From the NCBI RefSeq assembly GCF_010233585.1, contig NZ_CP045997.1:2887479-2951478 (forward strand): 64,000 nt of DNA, written 5' to 3'. Under the pieces are notes generated by a model. The model worked only from the letters and a program-made list of their open reading frames with translations. It was not told where the DNA came from and did not search any database. Position numbers and translations under genes: made by a program. This stretch comes from Spirosoma endbachense. GTDB taxonomy: Bacteria; Bacteroidota; Bacteroidia; Cytophagales; Spirosomataceae. This document shows positions 9,001 to 17,909 of this stretch, in pieces; position 1 is the stretch's first letter; each line of letters opens with the position of its first letter.

Positions 9001-11117
9001 TAACATCTAAACTGTTGAGGTTGCAAAGTGAACTGGATAAAAAGACGGATTCGGTTCCCCATTTCGGTACAATGGGCATCGATCACTTGTTTATCGATGA
9101 ATCGCATCAGTTTAAGAATTTACAGTTTACGACCCGCCACAACCGGGTTGCCGGATTGGGCAGTCCGGAAGGCAGCCAGCGGGCCACCAACCTGCTCTAC
9201 GCCGTGCGCAGCATCCAGGAGCGAACGGGTAAAGATCTGGGCGCGACGTTCCTGTCCGGTACGACCATCACCAACTCGCTGACGGAAATGTACTTGCTGT
9301 TTAAGTACTTACGACCAAAGGAGATGGCCCGGCAGCATATCGACAATTTCGATGCCTGGGCCGCGGTTTACGCCAAGAAAACGTCGGATTACGAGTACAG
9401 TGTAACCAATCAACTACTGGTCAAAGAACGCTTCCGCCATTTCATTAAAGTGCCCGAACTGGCCCAGTTTTATAGCCAGATCACCGACTACCGAACGGCT
9501 TCGATGGTGGGCCTCGACCGCCCTAAAGCGGTTGATAGGCTGATCAGCCTGCCGCCAACGCCGGATCAGGCCGACTTCAACAAAAAACTGATTGAATTCG
9601 CCAAAACCGGCGACGGAACGATACTGGGTCGTGCGCCCCTGTCGGAAAAAGAGCAAACGGCGAAAATGCTCATTGCCACCAACTACGCCAAAAAAGCCGC
9701 GTTGGACATGCGGTTGATTGACCCAAGCCTGGCCGATCACCCGAGCAGTAAACTCTCCCGTTGTGCAGCGCTGATCGCCAGCCACTACCATGAGAGCGCC
9801 CCTTACCAAGGAACACAAATGGTCTTTTGTGATACGGGTACGTATAAACCAGGCGCTACCTGGAACGCTTACAGCGCCCTGCGCGACAAACTAGTTCAGG
9901 ACTATGGCATCCCTGACCATCAGATTCGGTTTGCTCAGGAGTGCAAAAATGACAAGGAACGGAATGCACTGTGGGATATGGCCAATACGGGTGAGGTGCG
10001 CGTGCTGATCGGCTCGACGGGAACGATGGGTACCGGCGTAAACGCGCAGAAGCGGGTGGTCGCCATGTACCATCTGGATATCCCCTGGAAACCGGCTGAG
10101 CTCGACCAGCGCGTTGGACGTGGTTCACGAACCGGCAATGTTGTCGCCCGTGATCACTTTAATAACGAAGTTAAAAACTACGTCTTCGCTACCGAGCAGT
10201 CCTTGGACAACTATAAGTTTAATTTACTGCACACCAAGGCCACCTTTATCGCGCAGATCAAGAGCGGAGCAATGACGGGTCGTCGGTTAGACGAAGGTGC
10301 CTTTGATGAGGCTACGGGCATGAACTTTTCGGAGTACGTGGCCATCTTATCGGGCAATCAAGACCTACTCCAAAAAGCCCGGTTAGAAAAACAGATCACC
10401 GCATTGGAAAGTGAATTGAAGTTATTTCAGAAGGAGGGCTACAAAGCGGGGTCGATGCTAACGGAGGTAACGAATTCGGTGGAGAAAGCGCAGAAAACGT
10501 TATCGCAGCTTCAGGCTGATTATACAAAGCTGACCGCCGTTACTCAATTTGATAAAGAAGGTAATCTACCCAATGCCGTAAAAATTACGTTAACGAACAA
10601 GCCGATCACTAAACTGAAAGAGTTGGGTGAATACATCAATCAGGTTGATCAACAAGTAGACACCAAGGGCGGCCTAAAGCAGCTGGGCACCTTACACGGT
10701 TTCGGCTTATACGTGCGAACCGATGCTGGCTACCGTGTCGATGGAAAGGCAGTTAAAGAAAATGCCTTTATTGTCAAAGGTGATCAACTAACGTACTCGT
10801 ATAACAATGGCTATTTAAGCGGCCACAGTCCAGACGTAGCGGCCCGGCAGTTTGTTCGGGGACTCGAAAAAATTCCTTCCCTGATGGAATCACAGCGGGA
10901 AAAAATTGACAACTTAACCCAGCAGCATAAACTGTTGACAGACATCGTAGCCAAGCCCTGGGGCAAACGGGATAAACTTCAGGATTTAAGATCAGAGCTG
11001 CGCCAGGTCGAAACACGCCTGCAAACGATTGGACAGGAAAAAGAACCGCAACAAACGAAACACATCGAAAAAACGACGGTTAAAAAGCAACAGGATCAAA
11101 GCATAGAAATTGCTTAA
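6057..11117 (+). CDS. Giant DNA methylase-helicase fusion (SF2/SNF2-like)
   Basis: This 1686-residue protein is of the type carried by conjugative plasmids and phages (DarB-like in general organisation). An N-terminal N6-adenine methylase fold shows motif [10 protein letters not shown] at residue 133 and motif IV NIPFG at 199, in place of the canonical NPPF. After a long linker, a superfamily 2 helicase begins with Walker A GTGKT at 849, a DESH box at 1014, the SGTTITN motif III region near 1066, and [10 protein letters not shown] (motif VI) near 1350. The last 350 residues are coiled coil. In related elements such proteins are thought to protect incoming DNA from restriction or to support transfer. 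Whether the NIPFG version still methylates is uncertain, though this variant is common in the family. Confidence 0.85.
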   Translation: MAFNHRAHLAANLEALRLAFLVEERTKAANPAELTADERAILSAYSGFGALKSVLLPIQDDKFWTTALDNQLRPGVQQLHQLITQAAGDRAEAYLSGIRNNVLSGFYTPPQLVEQVGKELASAMGSAPIHYLDPSAGTGIFPQAFAQGGLPIGAAQLIEKDPATALVLKALYPQYTVANKGFEETGRQLNDRFDLVASNIPFGNVAIWDEALANSKDKQRRSACARLHTYFSVKSVDALREGGVAAILTTDALLNSPANEPVRQYLMKTCDLLSAVRLPHNLFTDYAGTSVGSDLVLLQKRSGKTALTDQERKFVKSTVSPAKTVINELFAKGENIVATSQRIDTDQYGKPALLYEYEGGLDKIAQQVGRYVGEDMARTFRQQSFEQHKMQSTAQRVQPSRAADRSASPLFVQGELFAVSEAAIRPPRPLTLPLEEFYQVGSLVFQQGEVGRLAPDYKTLETMPGQMDHARLGAMLQIRDAYERLYRRETQSQQLQPDLRLALNTAYGAFITRYGAINEGKNAGLALLDPNGRSLLALEQANANKQFIRADIFNQPVSIQQAKVVQFTAQDALTACLSKLGRVDMDYVQELTKLTGPQLVKELDGQILYNPLEQQYQTPTTLVSGNVVEKLEAMEVLAADPLAGPALRALREGQPTPISFDELDFNLGERWIPTEIYERFAKDLFGSNLTVTYAPSVDEFSVDLPSWHYKNATITQQYAVQGQFRMYDGLTLMEYALYNTTPNINKEGPDGEKILDGEATQLAATKIEQIRTAFVEWLPTQNPQLKQDLADRYNRLYNCFVKPQYDGAHQQFPDLNLKGLGIPGLYGSQKDVTWMLLQNGGGIADHEVGTGKTLIMTVASYEMKRLGLVNKPMILAMKANVNQIAETYRTAYPNARLLYPGQDDFTPANRERFLNSIKNGAWDCIILTHDQFARIPQAPDVQQKVMRDELRNLEKDLKTLAKTGGTISKSLLKGLETRKANLTSKLLRLQSELDKKTDSVPHFGTMGIDHLFIDESHQFKNLQFTTRHNRVAGLGSPEGSQRATNLLYAVRSIQERTGKDLGATFLSGTTITNSLTEMYLLFKYLRPKEMARQHIDNFDAWAAVYAKKTSDYEYSVTNQLLVKERFRHFIKVPELAQFYSQITDYRTASMVGLDRPKAVDRLISLPPTPDQADFNKKLIEFAKTGDGTILGRAPLSEKEQTAKMLIATNYAKKAALDMRLIDPSLADHPSSKLSRCAALIASHYHESAPYQGTQMVFCDTGTYKPGATWNAYSALRDKLVQDYGIPDHQIRFAQECKNDKERNALWDMANTGEVRVLIGSTGTMGTGVNAQKRVVAMYHLDIPWKPAELDQRVGRGSRTGNVVARDHFNNEVKNYVFATEQSLDNYKFNLLHTKATFIAQIKSGAMTGRRLDEGAFDEATGMNFSEYVAILSGNQDLLQKARLEKQITALESELKLFQKEGYKAGSMLTEVTNSVEKAQKTLSQLQADYTKLTAVTQFDKEGNLPNAVKITLTNKPITKLKELGEYINQVDQQVDTKGGLKQLGTLHGFGLYVRTDAGYRVDGKAVKENAFIVKGDQLTYSYNNGYLSGHSPDVAARQFVRGLEKIPSLMESQREKIDNLTQQHKLLTDIVAKPWGKRDKLQDLRSELRQVETRLQTIGQEKEPQQTKHIEKTTVKKQQDQSIEIA

Positions 11118-11309
11118 TGTACATTTCATGTACCAAAACAGATAGGTCCCTAGTGTAAGTCGTCAACCAAAAGTGGACAAGTGATATCGAGACGTAACCC
11201 GACAAGCTTTAAAAAATAAAAACACTGGGTAAGTGTACCTAACTAAAATAGCTCACCCTTCTTTTAGCGCCTAACCGAATGAATGGCGACGAAAAAGCTG
11301 AGGTTTCGT

Positions 11310-11900
11310 TCATAAGTGAGTGGTTTGGCCATTGTGGTTAAGAATGAGCGTAAAGGTTGTTCCATTTTTGCGGCCTACTAAATACAATGTCGTCGCCAGC
11401 ATAACAACCAAGGTGCAACACAACGAAAAAATGCCCCACAAGGTCTTGAAAAAAGTAAAGCTGGGCAGCAGATCAAGCAAGCCATCTATTCCGTGTTTAG
11501 GTCGTTCATCAGGTGCAGGATTATAAAGAGATAGCCGGGATGCGCTTGAGCGCGGTATCGTACCGCTGTACAGAAAACCATCGTGAAAATCAGCCGGCTC
11601 GTCCGTTACAAGCGGGTGAGTATGAAGAAAGGCCTGTAGTTTCTGGGCGTAAAGTTTAGCCCGCTCAGGGTGATCATAAATCTGAGCCAAACCGAATTGA
11701 ACAAACGTCTGCGCGGTTGAGTCACTGATGCCGCTCAAGGCGTAGTGTAGACTGGATGTTGGTAGATCAATTAACCCCTTGAAATGATCTGCCTGTTGCC
11801 ATTTTTTCATTAGGGAATCCCCACTGGCTGGGGAATTACAATAGCCGGGTTCCGCTAGCAGAGCCAGTAAACCACCTAGTAGTATAGAATAGATTTTCAT
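11310..11900 (-). CDS. Secreted/membrane-anchored protein at the end of the tra operon
   Basis: The 196-residue product has a signal peptide (MKIYSILLGGLLALLAEPGYC, with cleavage near residue 21) and a single hydrophobic segment near the C-terminus (LWGIFSLCCTLVVMLATTLYLV, about 155-176). The middle region is helical and resembles a small TPR-like stretch (FVQFGLAQIYDHPERAKLYAQKLQAFL). It follows the broken zinc-ribbon gene by 20 bases and is the last minus-strand gene of the transfer cluster. I know no family for it. It is likely an inner-membrane protein facing the periplasm. Confidence 0.6.
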   Translation of the reverse strand: MKIYSILLGGLLALLAEPGYCNSPASGDSLMKKWQQADHFKGLIDLPTSSLHYALSGISDSTAQTFVQFGLAQIYDHPERAKLYAQKLQAFLHTHPLVTDEPADFHDGFLYSGTIPRSSASRLSLYNPAPDERPKHGIDGLLDLLPSFTFFKTLWGIFSLCCTLVVMLATTLYLVGRKNGTTFTLILNHNGQTTHL

Positions 11901-11920
11901 CGCTTAGAAATAAGTAGTGA

Positions 11921-12244
11921 TCAGTCCGGCCGTTGAAACGTCTTAGGCCCAGACTCGCGGTTGAGTTGTTCGTAGTAAATCTTTTGCCAGAATTCCCGGT
12001 GCCTGGCCACCGCCTTTACCGGGTCAGCGGTTTTATTCTTACTGTAGTACCTTACCGGGTGAACGGGCTTATCCTCCTTACAAACCGGACAATAGTAGGT
12101 CTGGTTTTTTTTAGAATGAGCCCGTTTTGCTACGCTGACGCTGCCGCAGCATTGACAAGCCAGCCGCGTAGTGGTCGGTAGGCTCGTCAGCAGTGCTTCG
12201 TCACTTTGCTAAAGGATGTTTTCTCGGATCTGGGCAGCGGTCAT
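11921..12244 (-). pseudogene. Zinc-ribbon protein interrupted by an in-frame amber codon
   Basis: From the ATG at 12244 the frame reads MTAAQIRENIL, then TAG (12211-12209), then continues open for 95 more codons to TGA at 11921. The downstream part is clearly protein-like: ACQCCGSVSV, then YYCPVCKEDKPVHPVRYYS, a four-cysteine zinc ribbon, followed by a basic helical tail. The ATG overlaps the stop of the preceding gene in an ATGA, which supports this start. Without readthrough only 11 residues are made, and no ATG lies between the stop and the cysteine motif; a rarer initiation codon such as CTG is possible. It could be a recent nonsense mutation, a sequencing error, or programmed readthrough. 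Confidence 0.6.
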
Positions 12245-12411
12245 TTGCGTGAAGGAGATAAGCTAAAGACAACACCGGAGCCGGTACGAGAGCAGAAATG
12301 AACGATGAATTCTGCGATCAGAAAACTGACAATGCAGAGTGAAACCAGGATCAATACCAGGCTTAAAAAGGCCATTGGAAGCGATTTACGCTTAAAAATG
12401 TTAAGTTCCAT
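12241..12411 (-). CDS. Small single-span membrane protein
   Basis: The 56-residue product starts at the ATG at 12411 (MELNIFKRKSLPMAFLSL) and has one long hydrophobic helix, FLSLVLILVSLCIVSFLIAEFIV, at about residues 15-37. The frame is open further upstream to 12549, but that part lacks protein character. The start is uncertain. The stop overlaps the start of the next gene in an ATGA, which argues for a real, coupled gene. It has no known family and is likely an inner-membrane accessory of the transfer apparatus. Confidence 0.45.
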   Translation of the reverse strand: MELNIFKRKSLPMAFLSLVLILVSLCIVSFLIAEFIVHFCSRTGSGVVFSLSPSRK

Positions 12412-12582
12412 GTAGCTATTAATGAGTTTAGAGAGTCCAAAAAAGACTGGCTTCCTACTCCGTACCTTTACTGTCGGTAGGCTGATTGGGGTATTGAGCA
12501 CGGAATGGGTTAAGGAATTTATCCGAAGGTTTATAGGATTACCTGTCAAACGGGGAAGATAACGATCAGGCTGTAGGTATAA

Positions 12583-13377
12583 CTAACCTTCTGCAACGGG
12601 CGGATTCGGAATGGCAAATCGGTCGGCCTGCCTATCGGTCGGAAAATGGTCCTTAAACATGGCTATGAATTGATCCGATTGAGATGGCTTATCAAGATCA
12701 ATTTCACTAGTTACCTCATCACCTATGGCATCGGTATCGTTCTGGGTAAGCGCAAGGAAATCAATTTCGGCTTGCAGGTTTGGGTTAACCCGTTGGGTTG
12801 TCTGCAACTCTATAATCGAATCCCAGCTTACGTCTGTCGACTTTTGATCATCTAAAGACCCAGTAGCCGGTAAACTAGCCGCTTCATACCCCTCCGAAGT
12901 GACCATCTCCTGAGCAGGCCACAGAGATGCTGGAATCGCCCAGCCGTTAAGCACTATTCGGCTATACCATAATAAAACAAGATTGAAATCAGGAGCCCGG
13001 TACGCTGATTCGTCAACCCCCCAATTTGCATACAGCCGTTTGACAAAGGGCTTTGTTTCCAGTAAAATACGCCCGAAAAGCGCACGGACCTCTTGAAAAT
13101 TATCCGCCGTTAGGTTCAACTCGCCTAGCATAGCCGTCACTTGATATTCCAAATCGATCGCCAGTGAATACTGGCGGAATTGAAGGGCACCATAGAGTTC
13201 GTTACGGAACTGGTAGGTAGCTTTTGATTCGAGAAACGAGTGTTCTGGTTTGTCTACTGTAGCAGGCAGAGCCAGCAAAATTCCCTGATCAGTGAAATCG
13301 CTGATCAGTTGACGAGCTTGCTCATACTGAAAATTGGTGAGCGCAAGCAGCTGTTTATAACGGTCCAAACTAATCAT
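12583..13377 (-). CDS. Hypothetical tra-operon protein
   Basis: The start is taken at the ATG at 13377 (MISLDRYKQLLALTNFQYEQ), because the frame extension to 13539 overlaps the preceding gene and reads like noncoding sequence. The product has 264 residues, is soluble and acidic, with helices in the first 150 residues (YEQARQLISDFTDQGILLAL) and a low-complexity acidic C-terminus rich in Asp and Ser. No domain is recognised. It lies 33 bases after the 72-residue membrane gene, inside the minus-strand tra cluster. A cytoplasmic role in transfer is possible but unproven. Confidence 0.55.
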   Translation of the reverse strand: MISLDRYKQLLALTNFQYEQARQLISDFTDQGILLALPATVDKPEHSFLESKATYQFRNELYGALQFRQYSLAIDLEYQVTAMLGELNLTADNFQEVRALFGRILLETKPFVKRLYANWGVDESAYRAPDFNLVLLWYSRIVLNGWAIPASLWPAQEMVTSEGYEAASLPATGSLDDQKSTDVSWDSIIELQTTQRVNPNLQAEIDFLALTQNDTDAIGDEVTSEIDLDKPSQSDQFIAMFKDHFPTDRQADRFAIPNPPVAEG

Positions 13378-13409
13378 ACTAGTAAGGGAAGTAACGGTTA
13401 AAATTGCCT

Positions 13410-13628
13410 TTATCGGTACTGAAATCGTGTAAAAAAGTGCTCCCATAGGCTGTCGGATAGGTAAGCGTTTACCCAAGGGGCGACTATCCATTGATACAGG
13501 AGAAAAACGATTAGAAACAAAGCCAATAACACCAGCCATTCTTGCCAGGAAGCCGATGATCTACTTTTTCGCTCACGAGTAGCTGGCGGGGTAGAAACTG
13601 GCTCTGGCGACGATTTGAGTGCTACCAT
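13410..13628 (-). CDS. Small bitopic membrane protein of the tra operon
   Basis: This 72-residue product has a basic, Ser/Pro-rich N-terminus and one transmembrane helix (WLVLLALFLIVFLLYQWIVAPWV, about 32-54). The start at 13628 lies one base past the stop of the TraQ-like gene (13630), the tight packing seen throughout this operon. Family unknown. It is likely an inner-membrane component or assembly factor. Confidence 0.55.
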   Translation of the reverse strand: MVALKSSPEPVSTPPATRERKSRSSASWQEWLVLLALFLIVFLLYQWIVAPWVNAYLSDSLWEHFFTRFQYR

Positions 13629-13629
13629 G

Positions 13630-14052
13630 TTAGTTAACCGCCCTTAAGGTGAAGGTTGTATCTTTCGATTGTCCCATCGAATCAACCACACGAAGCGTTA
13701 GCGCATGAGAACCTGAATCAGTCGGCAGGTACGTGAGTGTATCGCTCAATAACCGGCTCATGTTGGCTGAAACGACGATTTTTCCACCAGGCGCTAGAAC
13801 CTTGTTGTTCAGCAACAATACCGCTTTACGGGGAGCTGCTACCTGCCAGGAGAGTCGATAGGCATTGCCCGACGTGAGGTATTCTGGCTTAATACCAAAG
13901 CCCACAGAGGTTGGTTTTTGCCAGGGAATCGACGCCGGGAACGCATCCATCTCCAGTTGAAAAGGAAACGTTCGCTGTATATCGAGCGATTCAGTTTGAC
14001 AGGCTGCAACCGCCAGTAATAGGCCGCAGGCCCAGTAAATTGACGTTTTCAT
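13630..14052 (-). CDS. traQ: TraQ-like lipoprotein (DUF3872-type)
   Basis: The 140-residue product has a lipobox (LLLAVAAC, Cys at about 19), so it should be a lipoprotein. The mature part is an immunoglobulin-like beta domain with RTFPFQLEMDAFPASIPWQKPTSVGF, close to the pattern I associate with Bacteroidetes TraQ (DUF3872). It directly follows the TraO gene with a four-base ATGA overlap, the same relative order as in CTnDOT-type operons. It probably stabilises or completes the mating pore at the outer membrane. The gene name is by similarity and position. Confidence 0.6.
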   Translation of the reverse strand: MKTSIYWACGLLLAVAACQTESLDIQRTFPFQLEMDAFPASIPWQKPTSVGFGIKPEYLTSGNAYRLSWQVAAPRKAVLLLNNKVLAPGGKIVVSANMSRLLSDTLTYLPTDSGSHALTLRVVDSMGQSKDTTFTLRAVN

Positions 14053-14639
14053 CGGAAGAAACAGTAACGGATACCCAGGTATCCAGTGGTGCGAAACGTA
14101 GAAACTTCTGAAAACGGGATGTACCGTTCAGTGACTCCACCAACAAGAGCCAGCGCCGGGCCTACGTATGCTTCAGCTTCCAGCCCAAGCTGAGGCCCAA
14201 TGGCACCTGTTGACTTATTCTGTATGATGCCTTCGGCAATATTTGACTGGTTGCGGTTGACCGATTCATAGCCTACATAGAGACCCACTGTTGGCGCAAC
14301 ATAGAGCCAGCGGTGAGTCGTATAGAAACCGCACGGTACATACTCCACGGCTAACCAATAGTGCTCCACCAAAGGTTGAGGCCTAGTCTGGGCTTCATAA
14401 TACTTACGCATGTACGTAAAGGAAGCTTTCCAATACCGCTCGTTTTTGCGGTACCATACGTAATCAACGGCCCCCATATAGCCGCTATCCGGTGCATGGG
14501 GCGAGGCTATATGGGGTATGTTATCAACGATACCTACTACACAACTAACCGCTGTCTGGCCTTTTATATGCCGCTGCGCAGAGGCCTGTCGGACTACTAA
14601 TAAACTCGCGAAAAGCAGGGCTATCTGAATCGTTTTCAT
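14049..14639 (-). CDS. traO: Conjugal transfer protein TraO
   Basis: The 196-residue product begins with a signal peptide (MKTIQIALLFASLLVVRQASAQ). The mature protein starts RHIKGQTAVSCVVGIVDNIPH and consists of alternating aromatic beta strands ending in GYLGIRYCFFR, a typical outer-membrane beta-barrel C-terminus. This matches the TraO family of Bacteroidetes conjugative elements. Its ATG overlaps the traN stop (14636-14639) and its stop overlaps the traQ-like start, indicating coupled translation. It is probably an outer-membrane part of the mating channel. Confidence 0.7.
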   Translation of the reverse strand: MKTIQIALLFASLLVVRQASAQRHIKGQTAVSCVVGIVDNIPHIASPHAPDSGYMGAVDYVWYRKNERYWKASFTYMRKYYEAQTRPQPLVEHYWLAVEYVPCGFYTTHRWLYVAPTVGLYVGYESVNRNQSNIAEGIIQNKSTGAIGPQLGLEAEAYVGPALALVGGVTERYIPFSEVSTFRTTGYLGIRYCFFR

Positions 14640-15694
14640 AAGGTATCGGCGTCTAAAATATCTTGGTTAGCCATCGTGAAGGAAACGGTGCGCCCCCCGT
14701 TTTTCTCCCCTAGAATAATTTGAACAACCTTGTCATCGGGGATGGTAAACTTTTGAAAGGCGTATACTTTTTCAACCGTTTGATGACCGGGAATTATGAC
14801 TAACGGTTTGTTATATACGTAGAGGGGAGTCACCTCTAATTCCTGATGGGATGTCACTTTCGCAATCGTCTTATCCGTAATAAAAAAACGGATATAGTCC
14901 AGGTCGTAATTAATAGCAGATTTGTTCTTTATCCCTATCTTATAATAGAGTACGTTGTCCTTATAGTACAGTCCCCGTACGCTCGCCTGGATGTCGTATT
15001 TGTTAATGCCAACATGTTTGACCCGTCGGCGCTGATCGATAATGTGCGCACAGTTTTGTACGATCTCCTGTTGCGACGTGTTTACCCCAGCAAAATTGAC
15101 AATTGTACCTTTCTGGTTAACCGAGCGGGCTTTCTGTTGAACAACGCCATCCTCATTCACCGATAAATCTAGAGCCAACATCGTGGGATATTCGTTGTAA
15201 TTCACCACGAAGCTGTAAAACTGGCCATCAGCGGTCATAACACTAAAGTTCGTTTCATTAAAACCAATGCTGGACGCTTTTACGCGTAACACGTTATCAA
15301 CCGCATTGGCTTTATCGGCAATAATATCCTTCGAGCCTAAATCAACCGACCGAATAGGTGATTTGAATAGAATACAGGTCGTTTTGTTAAAGGCTAAATC
15401 AACATAGTAGGACCGAATGACGTTCCGATCCTGAATGGGAATAGAGCCATAGGAAAACACAGTGGGCAGTGTGGGAGCTTCTCCCGGCATCCCTGCACGG
15501 GCGTTACCGGGTGTAACCGCGCTAGGTGGCGCTGAATGGCTGTTTCCGTTCACCCGTTTGCGTAAGGAGTCAAGCCGTTGCGCTAGAGAATTGGTTTTGC
15601 TTGGCGTCGAATTTTTCCCCGAGTCAGGAGCCTGAGCGAAGGCTATCCGGTTCATGACGAAAAGAAAAGCGGTTAGATACAATACATTTTTCAT
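14636..15694 (-). CDS. traN: Conjugative transfer protein TraN (DUF4138), VirB9-like position
   Basis: The 352-residue product has a signal peptide (MKNVLYLTAFLFVMNRIAFAQ), a Ser/Asn-rich linker, and then the DUF4138 signature: KTTCILFKSPIRSVDLGSKD near residue 110, VLRVKAS near 137 and ETNFSVMTADGQFYSFVV near 150. The second half forms the C-terminal beta domain (YDIQASVRGLYYKDNVLYYK). TraN proteins hold the periplasmic/outer-membrane collar of the Bacteroidetes type IV secretion channel. The gene lies between traM and traO as in CTnDOT. Confidence 0.85.
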   Translation of the reverse strand: MKNVLYLTAFLFVMNRIAFAQAPDSGKNSTPSKTNSLAQRLDSLRKRVNGNSHSAPPSAVTPGNARAGMPGEAPTLPTVFSYGSIPIQDRNVIRSYYVDLAFNKTTCILFKSPIRSVDLGSKDIIADKANAVDNVLRVKASSIGFNETNFSVMTADGQFYSFVVNYNEYPTMLALDLSVNEDGVVQQKARSVNQKGTIVNFAGVNTSQQEIVQNCAHIIDQRRRVKHVGINKYDIQASVRGLYYKDNVLYYKIGIKNKSAINYDLDYIRFFITDKTIAKVTSHQELEVTPLYVYNKPLVIIPGHQTVEKVYAFQKFTIPDDKVVQIILGEKNGGRTVSFTMANQDILDADTL

Positions 15695-15703
15695 AGCCGA
15701 AAC

Positions 15704-16915
15704 TTATTTAAGCAGGACGTAATAATTGTTTTTGAGGGTAGCTTTCTGAACGGATACCTTACGGGAAAGAAAACTACGTCCTCCCTGAAGACCGGCTTGT
15801 AACGCCGAAGCCGCTGCTACGGCTGGAACATTGGTTGAATAAACGGGTGCTGAAACATTGAAACCCTGGCCTGCCTGAGCGACCACCTGACGACCTTGTT
15901 CGACCGCCAGCACGTTCGGTACATAGATGCCGGACAAGCCATCCATATCGTACACGGTTAGTCTCATGGGCAAAATACGTCCCTCATATTGTACTTGGTT
16001 GATGGCAATGTTGACTCGTTGTCGACCAAAATTGGCCACCCCGTATAGTAAACACCCCTCAGGAATCAGGCGGCCACGTAGCGTGATCGTTTCCAAAAGC
16101 CGGAGCGTGACCCGGCCTCCCGATGTAATTACCTGGTCGGAAAAAACCATTGCTTTCACGGTTACTGAAAGCGAATCCTCCGTAGCGTCCATCTGCTGCT
16201 TACGCATATCAGACTGAAGACCATAAAAACTGTTTTTACCCGTGGGACCGTTCAGTGACGAGACGGTTGTTACCTCAACCGTTTCGGGCTTGAGGGCGCG
16301 TCCCTGCGCTTCCTGTTGCCGTTTCAGTTTATCCGCCTTGTATTCCTGGAGTAGCGCTAATAATTTTTTCTCCTTCTCGATGGCTGCTTTCGTTTTAGCG
16401 GGGCTCTCATCTCCGTCATCCTCCTGCTCATCCGATAACAGATCAGCGCGAACCGATGATGACTTGGCTGATTTACGGCTTCTGGAAAAGGTACGAGGGG
16501 GAATGGTTGACGTATCGGGTTCTTGATAAATTTCTTTAGGCACACCGTTTCCATAAATGTAGGAATCGGCTTCTCCACGACGAGGCATATCCAGTTGCGG
16601 AGTTCCTGGAACATTCGAGTTAAGTCCCCGTTCTCCCCGATCTGGCATGGCCAGCGGCTGTGCATCAGCCGCCAGCTCTAGTTTGGATCGGGATGGCAGG
16701 CCCGTTGAATCGCCCGCATTGGGCAAATTTGCGTTCAGGCTGACAGGAAGCTTACCCGTCTCCGTCTCTTTAGGCCGCGTGTGATGGATGAAATAATAGA
16801 TAATAAGAATCAGGCAAACGCCAGCCCCTGTCAGGAACGTTACGAAACGTTTATCCTGAAATAGCTGCTTGATTCTACTTCCGTCGAAGCGGTCCAACGC
16901 TTGGTTGTTGTCCAT
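15704..16915 (-). CDS. traM: Conjugative transfer protein TraM, VirB10-like
   Basis: The 403-residue product has one transmembrane helix near residues 25-42 (RFVTFLTGAGVCLILIIYYF), a proline- and charge-rich periplasmic linker, and a C-terminal beta domain with DSLSVTVKAMVFSDQVITSG, RVTLRLLETITLRGRLIPEG and RLTVYDMDGLSGIYVPN. These are the TraM family signatures. VirB10-type proteins span the envelope and transmit ATPase energy to the outer-membrane channel. Its start overlaps the TraL-like gene by 41 bases. Confidence 0.85.
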   Translation of the reverse strand: MDNNQALDRFDGSRIKQLFQDKRFVTFLTGAGVCLILIIYYFIHHTRPKETETGKLPVSLNANLPNAGDSTGLPSRSKLELAADAQPLAMPDRGERGLNSNVPGTPQLDMPRRGEADSYIYGNGVPKEIYQEPDTSTIPPRTFSRSRKSAKSSSVRADLLSDEQEDDGDESPAKTKAAIEKEKKLLALLQEYKADKLKRQQEAQGRALKPETVEVTTVSSLNGPTGKNSFYGLQSDMRKQQMDATEDSLSVTVKAMVFSDQVITSGGRVTLRLLETITLRGRLIPEGCLLYGVANFGRQRVNIAINQVQYEGRILPMRLTVYDMDGLSGIYVPNVLAVEQGRQVVAQAGQGFNVSAPVYSTNVPAVAAASALQAGLQGGRSFLSRKVSVQKATLKNNYYVLLK

Positions 16916-17207
16916 GTTGTTTTTGATTTGTAGGAGTCGGAAAATGGCCGGGCCTCGCTAGGTCAGGCCTCGCCAGGCCGGAACGCGCCAGGCTGGTAGC
17001 CGTATGATACACACTTAGGCAACTCAGTAAAAGCAGGACCACTAAAGCGGAAATCAACTGAATTTTTTGAGTGCGGACGGGCTGCGTTTCCCATATACGA
17101 ACGAGCTTTCCAAGCCACGTGACGAACTGGTGTTGAGCGCGTTGATAGGCGAATGCCATACGCTCCGAGGGCGGCTTTTGCCGCCAACGTAAGAATCTGG
17201 ATACCAT
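16875..17207 (-). CDS. traL: TraL-like small membrane protein
   Basis: The 110-residue product has a basic N-terminal half (MVSRFLRWRQKPPSERMAF), one transmembrane helix (LISALVVLLLLSCLSVY, about 51-67) and a short periplasmic tail with an ARSGLARPDLARPG repeat. Its length, topology and place between TraK and TraM match the TraL (DUF3989) position, though the sequence is divergent. It overlaps the traM start in another frame. The small duplication in the tail is at about 16950-16985. Confidence 0.6.
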   Translation of the reverse strand: MVSRFLRWRQKPPSERMAFAYQRAQHQFVTWLGKLVRIWETQPVRTQKIQLISALVVLLLLSCLSVYHTATSLARSGLARPDLARPGHFPTPTNQKQHGQQPSVGPLRRK

Positions 17208-17232
17208 GGTACTTAAGGAAGCAAAGGGGTTG

Positions 17233-17892
17233 TCAGCGATTGAATTCGTACTGGTCGCGGTTAATCGTTTCGATGTCCGAGTTGTCTGTTACCCTAAACC
17301 GCTCGATGACAAAGCCATGCGGATTATTATCGGTTCGGGTCGCGTCAATCAGATAACAATCCGCTTTTAATTTTCGGAACGTGATATTGGTTGCCCGGAC
17401 CAGGAGTATCCGGGCATTGATGGAACAGTAGTAAGGGGATTTACTCATATCAAGACCTACCGAATCAATCATAATTTTTTGAATGGTATTTCCCTGAAGC
17501 AGCTTTGTATAGAATCCTTTTTCCCGTAGATCAAGATAATGCCGGGTAATTGACTCATCGCCTAGGTAAGCCGCTTGTTTCATATTCTCATTGATGGCTT
17601 TCTCATCCGGTTCCTGATTGAAAAAAAGCTTGAGAAATGTTTTGACGTGATCCTTGGCTTCGGCGGGTCGATTTGCATTTTGTTCCTGCGCCAAAGCCAG
17701 CATAATCGACTTTCCCGAGCTATCCAACACATAGATCTTTTCGCGCGACTCGTGACTGTTCTTGTAGGACAGATAAGCCACCCAGGAAGCAAAACCCAGC
17801 AAGCCAAGTAAAGCTAAAAAGACAATAGCCCGTACGAAATGAAACGACGTCTCTATATTTCGCAGGTAGCGAAAATTAAAATTTGCATTCAT
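17233..17892 (-). CDS. traK: Conjugative transfer protein TraK, VirB8-like
   Basis: This 219-residue bitopic protein has an N-terminal cytoplasmic stretch, a transmembrane helix (AIVFLALLGLLGFASWVAYLSY, about 23-44), and a periplasmic domain of about 170 residues with an NTF2-like helix-strand pattern (VKTFLKLFFNQEPDEKAINENMKQAAYLGD) as in VirB8/TraK. FHFVRAIVFL near the start is characteristic of TraK. It should act as an inner-membrane scaffold of the type IV secretion machine. It lies 18 bases after traJ. Confidence 0.85.
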   Translation of the reverse strand: MNANFNFRYLRNIETSFHFVRAIVFLALLGLLGFASWVAYLSYKNSHESREKIYVLDSSGKSIMLALAQEQNANRPAEAKDHVKTFLKLFFNQEPDEKAINENMKQAAYLGDESITRHYLDLREKGFYTKLLQGNTIQKIMIDSVGLDMSKSPYYCSINARILLVRATNITFRKLKADCYLIDATRTDNNPHGFVIERFRVTDNSDIETINRDQYEFNR

Positions 17893-17909
17893 ACACGTGA
17901 TTTTTTTAG

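Noticed and set aside
12412..12549. Upstream extension of the small membrane protein to 12549
   Set aside because: The added 46 residues have no membrane or domain character, and the ATG at 12411 directly precedes the hydrophobic helix.
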